Assembly (NCBI RefSeq): GCF_021129155.1
Contig: NZ_JAJOMC010000007.1
Span: forward strand, 57,243-121,242
Direction: 5' to 3'
Origin: Arthrobacter sp. AK04
GTDB taxonomy: Bacteria > Actinomycetota > Actinomycetes > Actinomycetales > Micrococcaceae
DNA length: 64,000 nucleotides
In this document: positions 44,134 to 52,489 of the stretch, piece by piece
Position numbering within the stretch: the first letter of the stretch is position 1
How the letters are laid out: each line of letters opens with the position of its first letter
The notes under the pieces: model-generated
What the model was told of the DNA's origin: nothing
Seen by the model: only the letters and a program-made list of their open reading frames with translations
Databases searched by the model: none
Translations under genes and position numbers: made by a program

Positions 44134-44838
44134 CTAGGCAGGGGTGCGGGTCTTGCGCCCGCGCCGCGGCACGGGTTCGCCCGGCAGGCGCTCGCTCAGA
44201 TGCGGCAGGGAGGCGTGGCGCCCGCGCTCCACATGCGCGCTCGCCAGGGCCTCGGCCAGCGCGGGCCGGCCCTCCGCGATGGCATGCACCAGCTCGGCGT
44301 GCTCCTCCCACATCCCCGGGGTGTCCCGCTCCGGGGTAAGCCGGAACAGCCACCGGACCCGGCCATTAAGAAGGCTGGACAGACGGCGCAGCAGGTCGTG
44401 GTCCGCCAGGCGCACAATTTCCTCGTGCAGGTCCGAGTTCCGCCCGGAGGCCTGCTCCCCCGGAACACCGGTCCGGGCATATTCCAGCGAGGCCAGCAGG
44501 TCCTCAGGACTGGCGCCCCCGGCCACCCGAAGCGCCGCGCACTGCGCAGCAAACGGCTCCAGCCGCAGGCGAAGGTCAAACACCTCCACCGCATCCCGCA
44601 GCGTAAAAGTGTGCACAAAGCTGCCCCGCCGCGCCTCCGAGTGGATGAACCCCTCCGCCTCCAGCAGCGGCAGCGCCTCCCGCAGCGGGATGCGGGAAAC
44701 CTGCAGCTCCGCGGACAGCTCCCGCTCGTTGAGCTTGCTGCCGCCGGGAAGCTGCCCGGAAATGATGCGTTCGCGCAGCGCCTCAGCCACCTGCTCGGAC
44801 AGCCCGGCTCCGGACTCTGAAGGCTCTGGGTTCCCCAT
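44134..44838 (-). CDS. GntR-family regulator, FCD subclass
   Basis: 234 aa. Winged helix at residues about 15-78 (LSEQVAEALRERIISGQLPG, then ELSAELQVSRIPLREALPLLEAEGF). The C-terminal FCD domain (from about 85) contains LRLEPFAAQCAALRV and HEEIVRLADHD with metal-ligand type residues. ATG with GAGGAGG upstream. It is divergent to the ABC transporter operon, and two copies of a TTTGGTAT-type palindrome sit in between, so it likely controls both directions. Confidence 0.87.
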   Translation of the reverse strand: MGNPEPSESGAGLSEQVAEALRERIISGQLPGGSKLNERELSAELQVSRIPLREALPLLEAEGFIHSEARRGSFVHTFTLRDAVEVFDLRLRLEPFAAQCAALRVAGGASPEDLLASLEYARTGVPGEQASGRNSDLHEEIVRLADHDLLRRLSSLLNGRVRWLFRLTPERDTPGMWEEHAELVHAIAEGRPALAEALASAHVERGRHASLPHLSERLPGEPVPRRGRKTRTPA

Positions 44839-44872
44839 GGCCCCTCCTCATCTTTCAGGCTCTAAAACGCCA

Positions 44873-44885
44873 TTTGGTATGCCAA
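44873..44885. promoter_or_regulatory. GntR operator candidate 1
   Basis: TTTGGTATGCCAA contains the near-perfect palindrome TTGG-TATG-CCAA, in the style of FCD-GntR sites (TTGGTATACCAA). Located 35 bp before the gntR start. Confidence 0.65.
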
Positions 44886-44924
44886 GCATGCACTTTTAGC
44901 GCCTTCAAAGCCAATATTGCGCTG

Positions 44925-44937
44925 TTTGGTATTCAAA
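44925..44937. promoter_or_regulatory. GntR operator candidate 2
   Basis: TTTGGTATTCAAA, sharing 11 of 13 positions with copy 1. Centre-to-centre distance is 52 bp, close to five helical turns, which fits cooperative or loop binding. Confidence 0.6.
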
Positions 44938-45067
44938 AGTTTCCAACATGTTTAACCTCCGTGACGTTCGGGTCAACTGGGCAGGATCCCCAAAAACCGC
45001 CCTTACGCTGTCAATCGGAACCCCTGCTCCAGGGGCAAGCAACAACAACTTCCTGAGAGGGGGCACA

Positions 45068-45985
45068 GTGCCCCAGTACCTGATCAAACGCATGGGCCAA
45101 GCGGTCTTCACCCTCTTCTGCGTGCTGACCTTCGCCTTCATCCTGGGCCGGGCCACGGGCAAACCAGCTGGCCTGCTGCTGCCGGACAATGCCACGGCAG
45201 CGGAGGTGGACGCCCTCAACGGCGCCCTGGGCTTCAACGAACCCCTGCACGTGCAGTACCTGACGTTCCTGGGCAACGTGATCCGCGGCGATTTCGGCAT
45301 CTCCTACCGCCAGCGCGAATCTGCCCTGGACCTGATCGCCGAACGCCTCCCCGCCACGTTCGAGCTCGCTTTCTGGTCCTTCCTGCTGGGCCTCCTCCTG
45401 GCTGTCCTGGCTGCCACCGCCATCCAGCTCACCGGCAGCCGGACCCTCCGCTCCCTCTTTATCTGGGGCGGCTCGCTCCGCCACTCCGTCCCGGACTTCT
45501 TCTTCGCCCTGCTCGCCGTCCTCCTCTTCTCCGTGGCCCTGGGCATGCTGCCCTCCCTGGGCCGGACCAGCCCGGCAAGCCTGGTGCTGCCTGTCCTGAC
45601 CATCGCCACCGGCCAGTTCGTCCTCTACGTCCGTCTTATCGACGCCGCCCTCAGCGACCAGGCCGGCCAGGACTACGTCCGCACCGCCTTCTCCAAAGGT
45701 CAGAGCCGCGCCAGGGTGCTGTTCTCCCACATGCTCCCCAACTCAGTCCTGCCCGTGCTCACCATGGCGGGACTGAACCTGGGCTCCCTCCTCGGCGGGA
45801 CCGTCGTCGTCGAGGCAGTCTTCGCCTGGCCCGGCCTGGGCCAGGTGCTCACCGAAGCCGTCAGCCAGCGCGACTTCCCCATCGTCCAGGCCGGACTGCT
45901 GGTGGTGGCCCTGATCTTCGTCACCGTGAACCTGGCCGTGGACCTGCTCGCCGCCAAGATCGATCCGAGAGTGAGCCTGGCATGA
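45068..45985 (+). CDS. ABC transporter permease, DppB-like
   Basis: 305 aa with about six membrane helices. It starts PQYLIKRMGQAVFTLFCVLTF, the typical DppB/OppB N-terminus, and carries the EAA-like loop ahead of MLPNSVLPVLTMAGLNLGSLLGG. I choose the GTG at 45068, preceded by GAGAGGGGG at 4 nt; open frame extends further upstream but without a start signal. First gene of the uptake operon; ATGA overlap with the next permease. The transported compound is a dipeptide, opine or similar, from the family only. Confidence 0.86.
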   Translation: MPQYLIKRMGQAVFTLFCVLTFAFILGRATGKPAGLLLPDNATAAEVDALNGALGFNEPLHVQYLTFLGNVIRGDFGISYRQRESALDLIAERLPATFELAFWSFLLGLLLAVLAATAIQLTGSRTLRSLFIWGGSLRHSVPDFFFALLAVLLFSVALGMLPSLGRTSPASLVLPVLTIATGQFVLYVRLIDAALSDQAGQDYVRTAFSKGQSRARVLFSHMLPNSVLPVLTMAGLNLGSLLGGTVVVEAVFAWPGLGQVLTEAVSQRDFPIVQAGLLVVALIFVTVNLAVDLLAAKIDPRVSLA

Positions 45986-46938
45986 CCCAGCAGCTGCTGC
46001 CCACCGACCCCACAGCGCCTCCCGCCGCCAGCGAAAGCTCCAGTCCCCAAGCGGACCAGCAAGGCAAGGCACGACGCCGACCCGCCGCCGGACGCCGCAA
46101 ACGCGGCACCGCATCCCCCGCCTTCGTGGCCGGCTGCGGGATGCTGGGCCTGGTGCTCCTGCTAGCCGCCGGCGGGGCCCTGCTCCCGGGTTACGACCCC
46201 TTCGGCCAGGACCTTTCCGCCGCCATGCGGAAGCCCTTCGCCGATCCGGACCACCTCCTGGGGACCGACTCGCTGGGCCGGGACATGCTCAGCCGCCTCT
46301 CGCTGGCCACCTTTGTCACCCTGGGCATAGCACTCGCCGTCGTGATCCTGAACGCGGTGATCGGCACCGGGCTGGGCATGGCCGCCGGCTACTTCGGCGG
46401 CCGGCTGGACTCCGCCATCACCACCCTGGCCGACGTGAACCTGGCCATGCCCGTGGTGCTGCTGCTGATCGCCGTCGCCGCTGTCACCGGACCCAGCGCC
46501 ACGGTGACCATCGCCACCCTGGGCCTGACCTACTGGGTGGGCTACGCCAGGGTCAGCCGGAACCTCGCCCGGTCCCTGCGCAACCGCGACTTCGTCCTGG
46601 CACCGCTCACGCAGGGCGGCGGACACGGCTGGGTGATCCGCAAGCACATCCTGCCCAACGTCTTCTCCCAGACCCTGATCATCGCCGCCACGGACATCGC
46701 CACCATCATCCTCATCGAATCCTCGCTCGAATACCTGGGTTTGGGCGTCCAGCCGCCCGTCCCCAGCTGGGGATCCATGATCTTCGAAGGCCAGAAGTAC
46801 CTGGGCACCAACCCCTGGCTGGCAATCCTGCCGGGCATCGTGATGTTCCTGACCGTGGCCGGCGCCCAGTTCACCAGCCAGCGCTTCACCGCCGAAGGCA
46901 CCACCGGCGCACTCCTCCGGAAAGGACGCACAGCATGA
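45982..46938 (+). CDS. ABC transporter permease, DppC-like
   Basis: 318 aa. A 45-residue Pro/Arg-rich cytoplasmic leader precedes the first membrane helix (MLGLVLLLAAGGALLPG). DHLLGTDSLGRDMLSRL is the DppC-family signature, and HILPNVFSQTLIIAATDIATIILIESSLEYLGLG is the EAA loop region. It pairs with the preceding permease to form the channel. Its ATG and TGA overlap both neighbours as ATGA. Confidence 0.87.
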   Translation: MTQQLLPTDPTAPPAASESSSPQADQQGKARRRPAAGRRKRGTASPAFVAGCGMLGLVLLLAAGGALLPGYDPFGQDLSAAMRKPFADPDHLLGTDSLGRDMLSRLSLATFVTLGIALAVVILNAVIGTGLGMAAGYFGGRLDSAITTLADVNLAMPVVLLLIAVAAVTGPSATVTIATLGLTYWVGYARVSRNLARSLRNRDFVLAPLTQGGGHGWVIRKHILPNVFSQTLIIAATDIATIILIESSLEYLGLGVQPPVPSWGSMIFEGQKYLGTNPWLAILPGIVMFLTVAGAQFTSQRFTAEGTTGALLRKGRTA

Positions 46939-47996
46939 GCACCGCCTACTCCGGCCCGCTGCTGTCAGTGCAGGACCTCATCATCGAAGTAACGGGCGAC
47001 GACGGCCCGGTGCGGCTGGTGGACGGCGTCACCTTCGACGTCCACCAGGACGAGGTGTTCGCCCTGGTGGGCGAGTCCGGCTCGGGCAAGAGCCTGACGG
47101 TCCTGGCCATTATGGACCTGCTGCCCCCGGGCGTGCGGATCGCTTCCGGGCGGATCCTGTTCCGTGGCCGGGACCTGGCCCGGCTGCCCGAGTCCGAGAT
47201 GCGCCGCCTCCGCGGCAAGGACCTGTCCATGGTGTTCCAGGACCCCATGTCCGCCCTCAATCCCTTGCAGCGCGTGGGACGCCAGCTGGCCGAAGCCGTG
47301 AAGCTGCACGCCTCCGGACTGAACCGCAAGCAGACGGCGGAGAAGGTGCACAGCCTGCTGGCCGCCGTCGGCGTTCCCGATCCGCAGGGACGTGCGGCGT
47401 CCTTCCCGCACCAGTGGTCCGGCGGGATGCGGCAGCGGGCCATGATCGCCATGGCCATGGCGCACGATCCCGGCCTGCTGATCGCCGACGAACCCACCAC
47501 GGCTCTGGACGTCACGGTCCAGGCCCAGGTGATGGATGTCCTGGCGGAAGCCCGGCGCCGGGCGGGCTCAGCGATGATCCTGATTACGCACGACCTTGGC
47601 CTGGTGGCCGAAGCCGCGGACCGGGTGGCCGTGATGTACAGCGGCCGCGTGGTGGAAACCGCGGACGTGCACCGGCTCTTCAGCTCCCCCGCCCACCCGT
47701 ACACCGCCGGGCTGCTGGCCAGCATCCTGGGCGAAGGGACCGCCGGCGGGCGGGCCTTCGCCATACCGGGTTCGCCCCCGGCCGCCTCGGAACGGCCTCC
47801 CGGCTGCGCGTTCCAGCCGCGCTGCCACCTCGGCAGCGGACGGGACGAATGCAGCGCCGCCCGGCCGGTGCTCACGCTGCTCCCCACGCCCCCGGCGGCA
47901 CATCCCGCTGGCGCTGCACATCCCGCTGCCCAGGCGGCCGCCTGCCATCTCGCCGGCGAAACCACCCTGCCCCTGCTGAAAGGACAACCGGCATGA
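46935..47996 (+). CDS. ABC transporter ATPase, DppD-like
   Basis: 353 aa. Walker A is GESGSGKS, the signature is WSGGMRQRAMIAMA, Walker B is LLIADEPTTALD, and the H-loop is LITHDLG. The C-terminal CAFQPRCHLGSGRDEC is the cysteine-rich oligopeptide-binding tail of DppD/OppD, possibly binding an iron-sulfur cluster as proposed for the family. Coupled by ATGA to both neighbours. Confidence 0.88.
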   Translation: MSTAYSGPLLSVQDLIIEVTGDDGPVRLVDGVTFDVHQDEVFALVGESGSGKSLTVLAIMDLLPPGVRIASGRILFRGRDLARLPESEMRRLRGKDLSMVFQDPMSALNPLQRVGRQLAEAVKLHASGLNRKQTAEKVHSLLAAVGVPDPQGRAASFPHQWSGGMRQRAMIAMAMAHDPGLLIADEPTTALDVTVQAQVMDVLAEARRRAGSAMILITHDLGLVAEAADRVAVMYSGRVVETADVHRLFSSPAHPYTAGLLASILGEGTAGGRAFAIPGSPPAASERPPGCAFQPRCHLGSGRDECSAARPVLTLLPTPPAAHPAGAAHPAAQAAACHLAGETTLPLLKGQPA

Positions 47997-49003
47997 GAAC
48001 CGACACCCCGGCCCCGCCCTTCCTGGACGTCCTCACTGTCCAGGACCTCACGGTGGACTTCCCGGCCAGCGGCCCGCTGTTTTCCCGCCGCACCCTCAAG
48101 GCGGTCAACGGCGTTTCCCTGCACGTGGCCCCCGGCGAAACCCTGGGCCTGGTGGGTGAATCCGGCTGCGGCAAATCCACCCTGGTCCGCACCATCCTGG
48201 GCATCAACAAACCCACCGCCGGCACCGTAGCGGTGGGCGGCCGGAACCTGGCCGGGCTGCTGAACGGCCGCCGCCGGCAGGAACGGGCCCGCATGCAGAT
48301 GGTGTTCCAGGACCCCTACTCCTCCCTGGACCCACGGATGAGTGTGCATGACATCATCGCCGAGCCGCTCCGGATCAACGGCCAGTACACCGCCGCCGCG
48401 GTGACCGCGCTGCTCGAACAGGTGGGACTCACCGAGGCCATGGGCGGCCGCCGGCCCTCCGAGTTCTCCGGCGGCCAGCGCCAGCGGGTGGGCATTGCCC
48501 GGGCCCTGGCGCTGAAGCCCGAGCTGCTCATCCTGGACGAACCCGTGTCCGCCCTGGACGTGTCCGTGCAGGCACAGGTCATCAACCTGCTCCAGGACCT
48601 GCAGGCCGAGCTGGGCCTGTCCTACCTGTTCATCGCCCACGATCTCTCCGTGGTGCGGCAGATCAGCCACCGGGTGGCCGTGATGTACATGGGCAGGATC
48701 GTGGAAACCGGGCCCGTGGCTGACGTCTTCACCAGCCCGCAGCACCCCTACACCCAGGCGCTGCTGTCCGCCGCACCTGTGGCCAACCCGGCCGCCGCCG
48801 CAACCCGGCAGCGGATCGTGCTCCGCGGAGACCTGCCGGACGCCGCCAACCTGCCGTCCGGCTGCTCGTTCCGCACCCGCTGCCCGATGGCCACCGACGC
48901 CTGCGCCGCCGTCGTACCCCAACTCCTTCCCCCGGTGCCCACCCAGGCGGACTTCCCCGTCCGCCCGGCGCACCAGTCCGCCTGCCTGCTGGTCCATTCC
49001 TAG
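47993..49003 (+). CDS. ABC transporter ATPase, DppF-like
   Basis: 336 aa. Walker A GESGCGKS, signature FSGGQRQRVGIARA, Walker B LLILDEPVSALD, H-loop IAHDLS, and the C-terminal CSFRTRCPMATDAC tail. The ATG at 47993 overlaps the preceding stop. Open frame continues upstream inside the DppD-like gene but that part is a shadow. Pairs with the previous ATPase as a heterodimer. Confidence 0.88.
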   Translation: MRTDTPAPPFLDVLTVQDLTVDFPASGPLFSRRTLKAVNGVSLHVAPGETLGLVGESGCGKSTLVRTILGINKPTAGTVAVGGRNLAGLLNGRRRQERARMQMVFQDPYSSLDPRMSVHDIIAEPLRINGQYTAAAVTALLEQVGLTEAMGGRRPSEFSGGQRQRVGIARALALKPELLILDEPVSALDVSVQAQVINLLQDLQAELGLSYLFIAHDLSVVRQISHRVAVMYMGRIVETGPVADVFTSPQHPYTQALLSAAPVANPAAAATRQRIVLRGDLPDAANLPSGCSFRTRCPMATDACAAVVPQLLPPVPTQADFPVRPAHQSACLLVHS

Positions 49004-49073
49004 GCACCTGCAGCCCCACTCATCCCTCCCATCCCCCGGCCGCACCGGCCAACCACACCTTCCAGGAGAACCC

Positions 49074-50633
49074 ATGACGATGTCCCGCGCCCGCTTTCCG
49101 TTCCGCCGCGCCCTGCCCGCCCTTTCCGTGGGGCTCGCCTCAGCGCTGATGCTCTCCGGCTGCGCCGGCGGCTTCGAATCCACGGCCGACTCCTCCGCCG
49201 AGGCCGGCACCGGAGGCAGGATCGTGGCCGCACTGCCCACGGATCCCACTTCCATGGATCCGGTGAAAACCGGCAGCCTGGTGGTCCTCTCCGTCTTCTT
49301 CAACACCTTCGACCAGCTCACCAAGATCACCGCGGACGGCGCGCTGGAACCCAAGCTCGCCACCGAATGGAAGCCCAACGCGGACCTGACCACCTGGGAC
49401 TTCACCCTCCGCGAGGGCGTCGCCTTCACCAACGGCGAGCCCCTCACCGCCGATGACGTGGTGTTCTCCTTCACCCGCATCCTGGAGGACCCCACCTCCG
49501 AAAACTTCGGCTACCTCAGCTCACTGGCTTCGGTGGCAAAAGTGGACGACCTCACCGTCCGCTTCACCATGAAGGCCCCGTTCTCCGCCTTCCCGCGTAA
49601 CACGTCCCTGATCTCCATCGTCCCGGACCAGGCCTACGCCGCGATGGGTCCGGAAGCGTTCGCCGCGGCGCCGGTGGGGTCCGGCCCGTTCAAGTTTGAG
49701 AAGATCCAGCGCGGCGTGGCCTACGACCTGGTGCGCAACGACACGTACTGGGGCGAACCTGCCAAGCTGGACGCGGTGAGCCTGGTGCCGGTGGCCTCGG
49801 ATGAATCCCGGGTGAACGGCGTCCTTTCAGGTTCGCTGGACGTGGCGCAGATCAGCCCCGCCCAGGTGGAACCGGTCAAGGGGTCCGGCGCGGCAACCGT
49901 GCAGTCCGAGCTGTCCAACGGCGTGGTGTTCCTGGGCGTCAACTCCAAAACCGGCGTCCTGGCCGATGGGAAGATCCGCCGCGCCGTTGGCCTGGCCATC
50001 GACAAGAAGGCCATTGTGGACACCGTCCTTTCCGGCCTGGGCGAACCGGCCACGCAGATGCTCGCCCCGGCTGTTGAGGGCTTTGTCAGCGGGCTGTCCG
50101 ACGGCGGCTACAACCCGGACGAGGCGAAGAAGCTGCTGGCCGAGGCCGGGTACAACGGCGAGAGCATCGACTTTGAGTACGCGCTGGACGGGCGGATCCC
50201 GCTCAGCGGGGAGGTGGCGCAGGCCATCCAGGGCTACCTCACCACGGCCGGGATCAAGGTAAACCTGGTGGGCGCGGACCAGGCCAGCCATACACTGAAA
50301 GTCCGCAACCGGCAGATGAAGGGCATCTACTTGAACACTTGGGCACCGTCCACCGTGGACGGCGATCTGCCGCTGACCGATTTCTACGAGAAGGCCGGGA
50401 ACAACAACTACGCCCAGGACCCGCGCACCGCCGAGCTTGCCGTCCAGCAGCGCGGAGTTGAGGGCCAGGACCGGCTGTCCGTGTTTGAGGAGCTGCTGGG
50501 CCTGAGCAACGAGCAGGGCTACTACATCCCGCTGTACGTGCCCGCCAACAACTTCGCCGTGGACACGAAGCTGGACTGGACCCAGCGCGCCGACGGCCTC
50601 TACGACTTCTCCGCGACAGGACTGAAGAAATGA
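49074..50633 (+). CDS. ABC transporter substrate-binding lipoprotein, family 5
   Basis: 519 aa. A lipoprotein signal peptide ends at the lipobox LSGC (about residues 27-30). The body is SBP_bac_5 type: DPVKTGSLVV, LATEWKPNADLTTWDFTLREGVAFTNGEPLTADDVVFSF region, IRRAVGLAIDKKAIV, and the DEAKKLLAEAGYNG repeat. It captures the ligand at the outer face of the membrane for the permeases encoded upstream. AGGAG lies before the ATG. The TGA overlaps the amidohydrolase start. Ligand unknown. Confidence 0.87.
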   Translation: MTMSRARFPFRRALPALSVGLASALMLSGCAGGFESTADSSAEAGTGGRIVAALPTDPTSMDPVKTGSLVVLSVFFNTFDQLTKITADGALEPKLATEWKPNADLTTWDFTLREGVAFTNGEPLTADDVVFSFTRILEDPTSENFGYLSSLASVAKVDDLTVRFTMKAPFSAFPRNTSLISIVPDQAYAAMGPEAFAAAPVGSGPFKFEKIQRGVAYDLVRNDTYWGEPAKLDAVSLVPVASDESRVNGVLSGSLDVAQISPAQVEPVKGSGAATVQSELSNGVVFLGVNSKTGVLADGKIRRAVGLAIDKKAIVDTVLSGLGEPATQMLAPAVEGFVSGLSDGGYNPDEAKKLLAEAGYNGESIDFEYALDGRIPLSGEVAQAIQGYLTTAGIKVNLVGADQASHTLKVRNRQMKGIYLNTWAPSTVDGDLPLTDFYEKAGNNNYAQDPRTAELAVQQRGVEGQDRLSVFEELLGLSNEQGYYIPLYVPANNFAVDTKLDWTQRADGLYDFSATGLKK

Positions 50634-51871
50634 CCCTTGTTCTCCGCAACGTCCGCCCCTGGGGCGGGGACGCCGCTGACGTAACGCTCGACGGCGGGGT
50701 GATCACCGCCGTCGGGCCCGCCACCCCGGAGGGGGCTGCTCCTGGCTCTGCTCCTGTGGGCTCCCTGTCGCCGGACGCCGCCGTCGTGGAGGGGCGCGGA
50801 CGCATCCTGCTGCCGTCCTTCTCCGACGTCCACGTCCACCTTGACTCAACCCGGCTGGGGCTGCCGTTCCGCCCGCACACCGGCGCGCCGGGCGTGTGGA
50901 ACATGATGCTCAACGACCGGCAGAACTGGCGCGGCGCGGAAGCTTCTGTTGCCGAGCGGGCCACCATGACTTTGGGGGCCATGATCGAGCGCGGCACAAC
51001 CCGGGTGCGCAGCTACGCGCAGGTGGACGTGGATGCCGGCCTGGAGCGTTTCGAGGGCGTCCTCGCTGCCCGCGAAGCGCACCGGGACCGGGCCGACGTT
51101 GCCGTGATCGCGTTCCCGCAGGCCGGGCTGCTGCGTGAGGCGGGCAGTGCCGAGGTGCTGGAGGAAGCCCTCCGGCTGGGGGCCGACGTGGTGGGCGGGA
51201 TCGATCCGTGCGCCCTGGAACGCGACCCGGTCCGGCACCTGGACATTGTGTTTGGGCTCGCCGAGAAGTACAGCCTCCCGGTGGACATGCACCTGCACGA
51301 GCCCGGCCAGCTTGGACTCTTCAGCGCCCAGCTGATCATGGAGCGAACCAAGGCGCTGGGCATGCAGGGGCTGGTGACCATCTCGCACGGCTACGGTCTT
51401 GCCGACCTGCCAGCCGGCCAGCTGCAGGAGCTGATCGACGAAATGGGGGCGCTGGATGTTTCCATGGCCACCATCGCCCCGGCGGGCGCCCCGCTGCCCC
51501 TGCAGCAGCTGGCCGCGGCCGGCGTCCGGGTGGGGCTGGGCCAGGACGGCCAGCGGGACTACTGGTCCCCCTACGGCAACGCGGACATGCTGGACCGCAC
51601 CTGGCAGCTGGCCTTCACCAGCAAGTTCCGGGCCGACGAGCTGATTGAGCACTGCGTGGCCGTCGCCACCATCGGCGGGTCGAGCGTCATCGACCCTGCG
51701 GCGCAGCGGTTGGCGTCGGTGGCGGACCGGCCCGGCCTGGCTGTGGGAGACCCGGCGGAACTGGTGCTGGTGGAGGGCGACACCGTCACGGCCGCCGTGA
51801 TGGACCGCCTCCCCGGCCGCACCGTCATCCACCGCGGCCGCGTGGTGGCGGACGCGCTGCAGCTGGTCTGA
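50630..51871 (+). CDS. Amidohydrolase-family enzyme, cytosine deaminase-like
   Basis: 413 aa, metal-dependent TIM-barrel hydrolase. HxH in LPSFSDVHVHLDSTR, a second metal His in PVDMHLHEP, a third in TISHGYG, and the catalytic Asp in LGQDGQRDYW match the CodA/isocytosine-deaminase branch. Members deaminate or hydrolyse cyclic or acyl nitrogen compounds. Coupled by ATGA to the binding protein, so it should act on the imported compound. With the ornithine cyclodeaminase-like gene it suggests a route that frees and then deaminates an amino acid-type unit; this is inference. Confidence 0.83.
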   Translation: MTLVLRNVRPWGGDAADVTLDGGVITAVGPATPEGAAPGSAPVGSLSPDAAVVEGRGRILLPSFSDVHVHLDSTRLGLPFRPHTGAPGVWNMMLNDRQNWRGAEASVAERATMTLGAMIERGTTRVRSYAQVDVDAGLERFEGVLAAREAHRDRADVAVIAFPQAGLLREAGSAEVLEEALRLGADVVGGIDPCALERDPVRHLDIVFGLAEKYSLPVDMHLHEPGQLGLFSAQLIMERTKALGMQGLVTISHGYGLADLPAGQLQELIDEMGALDVSMATIAPAGAPLPLQQLAAAGVRVGLGQDGQRDYWSPYGNADMLDRTWQLAFTSKFRADELIEHCVAVATIGGSSVIDPAAQRLASVADRPGLAVGDPAELVLVEGDTVTAAVMDRLPGRTVIHRGRVVADALQLV

Positions 51872-51932
51872 GCCAGGCGGCCGCCCGCGGGAAAGAACGC
51901 CGGCGGGCCCCCGCCCGGGCTGCCAGCCTCAC

Positions 51933-52253
51933 CTACTGCCCCGGCGCGCGGTAGGACGGCGTCTTCTTGGCGGCCTCGTCGAGGTCCTCGACCGTCAGGA
52001 GCGGCTTCAGGCGGACGTTGACGTTCCCGGTTGAGTTAATCAGCAGCGACAGTGCTGCAGCACTTGCATCGTCCGGCGCCTCGAAAACGCCCAGGACGTC
52101 GTAGTAGCCAAAGGCGTAGTAGAAGCACTCCAGCGTTCCGCCCACGGACTGCAACGCCTCCACCAGCGCGTCACGCCGCCTGGTGCCGCCCTCCTGCATA
52201 AGCCCCTTGATGCCCTGGCCCACGTACGTTGCTTCAAACAGATACTTCGGCAC
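51933..52253 (-). CDS. GYD-domain protein
   Basis: About 106 aa: PKYLFEATYVGQGIKGLMQEGG at the start and YYAFGYYDVLGVFEAPDD later, with the GYYD core that names the family. Fold is a small ferredoxin-like alpha/beta; function unknown. The start is the GTG at 52253 with AAGGAA upstream; longer open frame upstream is not supported. Convergent with the amidohydrolase gene. Confidence 0.8.
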   Translation of the reverse strand: MPKYLFEATYVGQGIKGLMQEGGTRRRDALVEALQSVGGTLECFYYAFGYYDVLGVFEAPDDASAAALSLLINSTGNVNVRLKPLLTVEDLDEAAKKTPSYRAPGQ

Positions 52254-52489
52254 GGTTCTTTCCTTCCCTGGATCCCTAACCCGGTTTCTGTCGCCATCCG
52301 GAAGGTACCCGCGGAGCCCGGGCACGTTTGGCGCAGGATGGCATCCGCGCAGAATCCTCCTCACCTGGCTCCATCGCCATGCAGGAGCGGCCCAGATCCG
52401 GCCCCTAAACCCGTGGAAACAGGGCAACCGGCCCCGTTAACCGCAGACGCTATTCCTCCGGCCACGGGCAGTCAATACGCGTACACCCA

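Noticed and set aside
46946..49495. Long opposite-strand open frame (849 codons)
   Set aside because: It mirrors the two ATPase genes and the start of the binding protein. Its composition is His/Gly/Arg-rich, and such antisense frames are common at this GC content.
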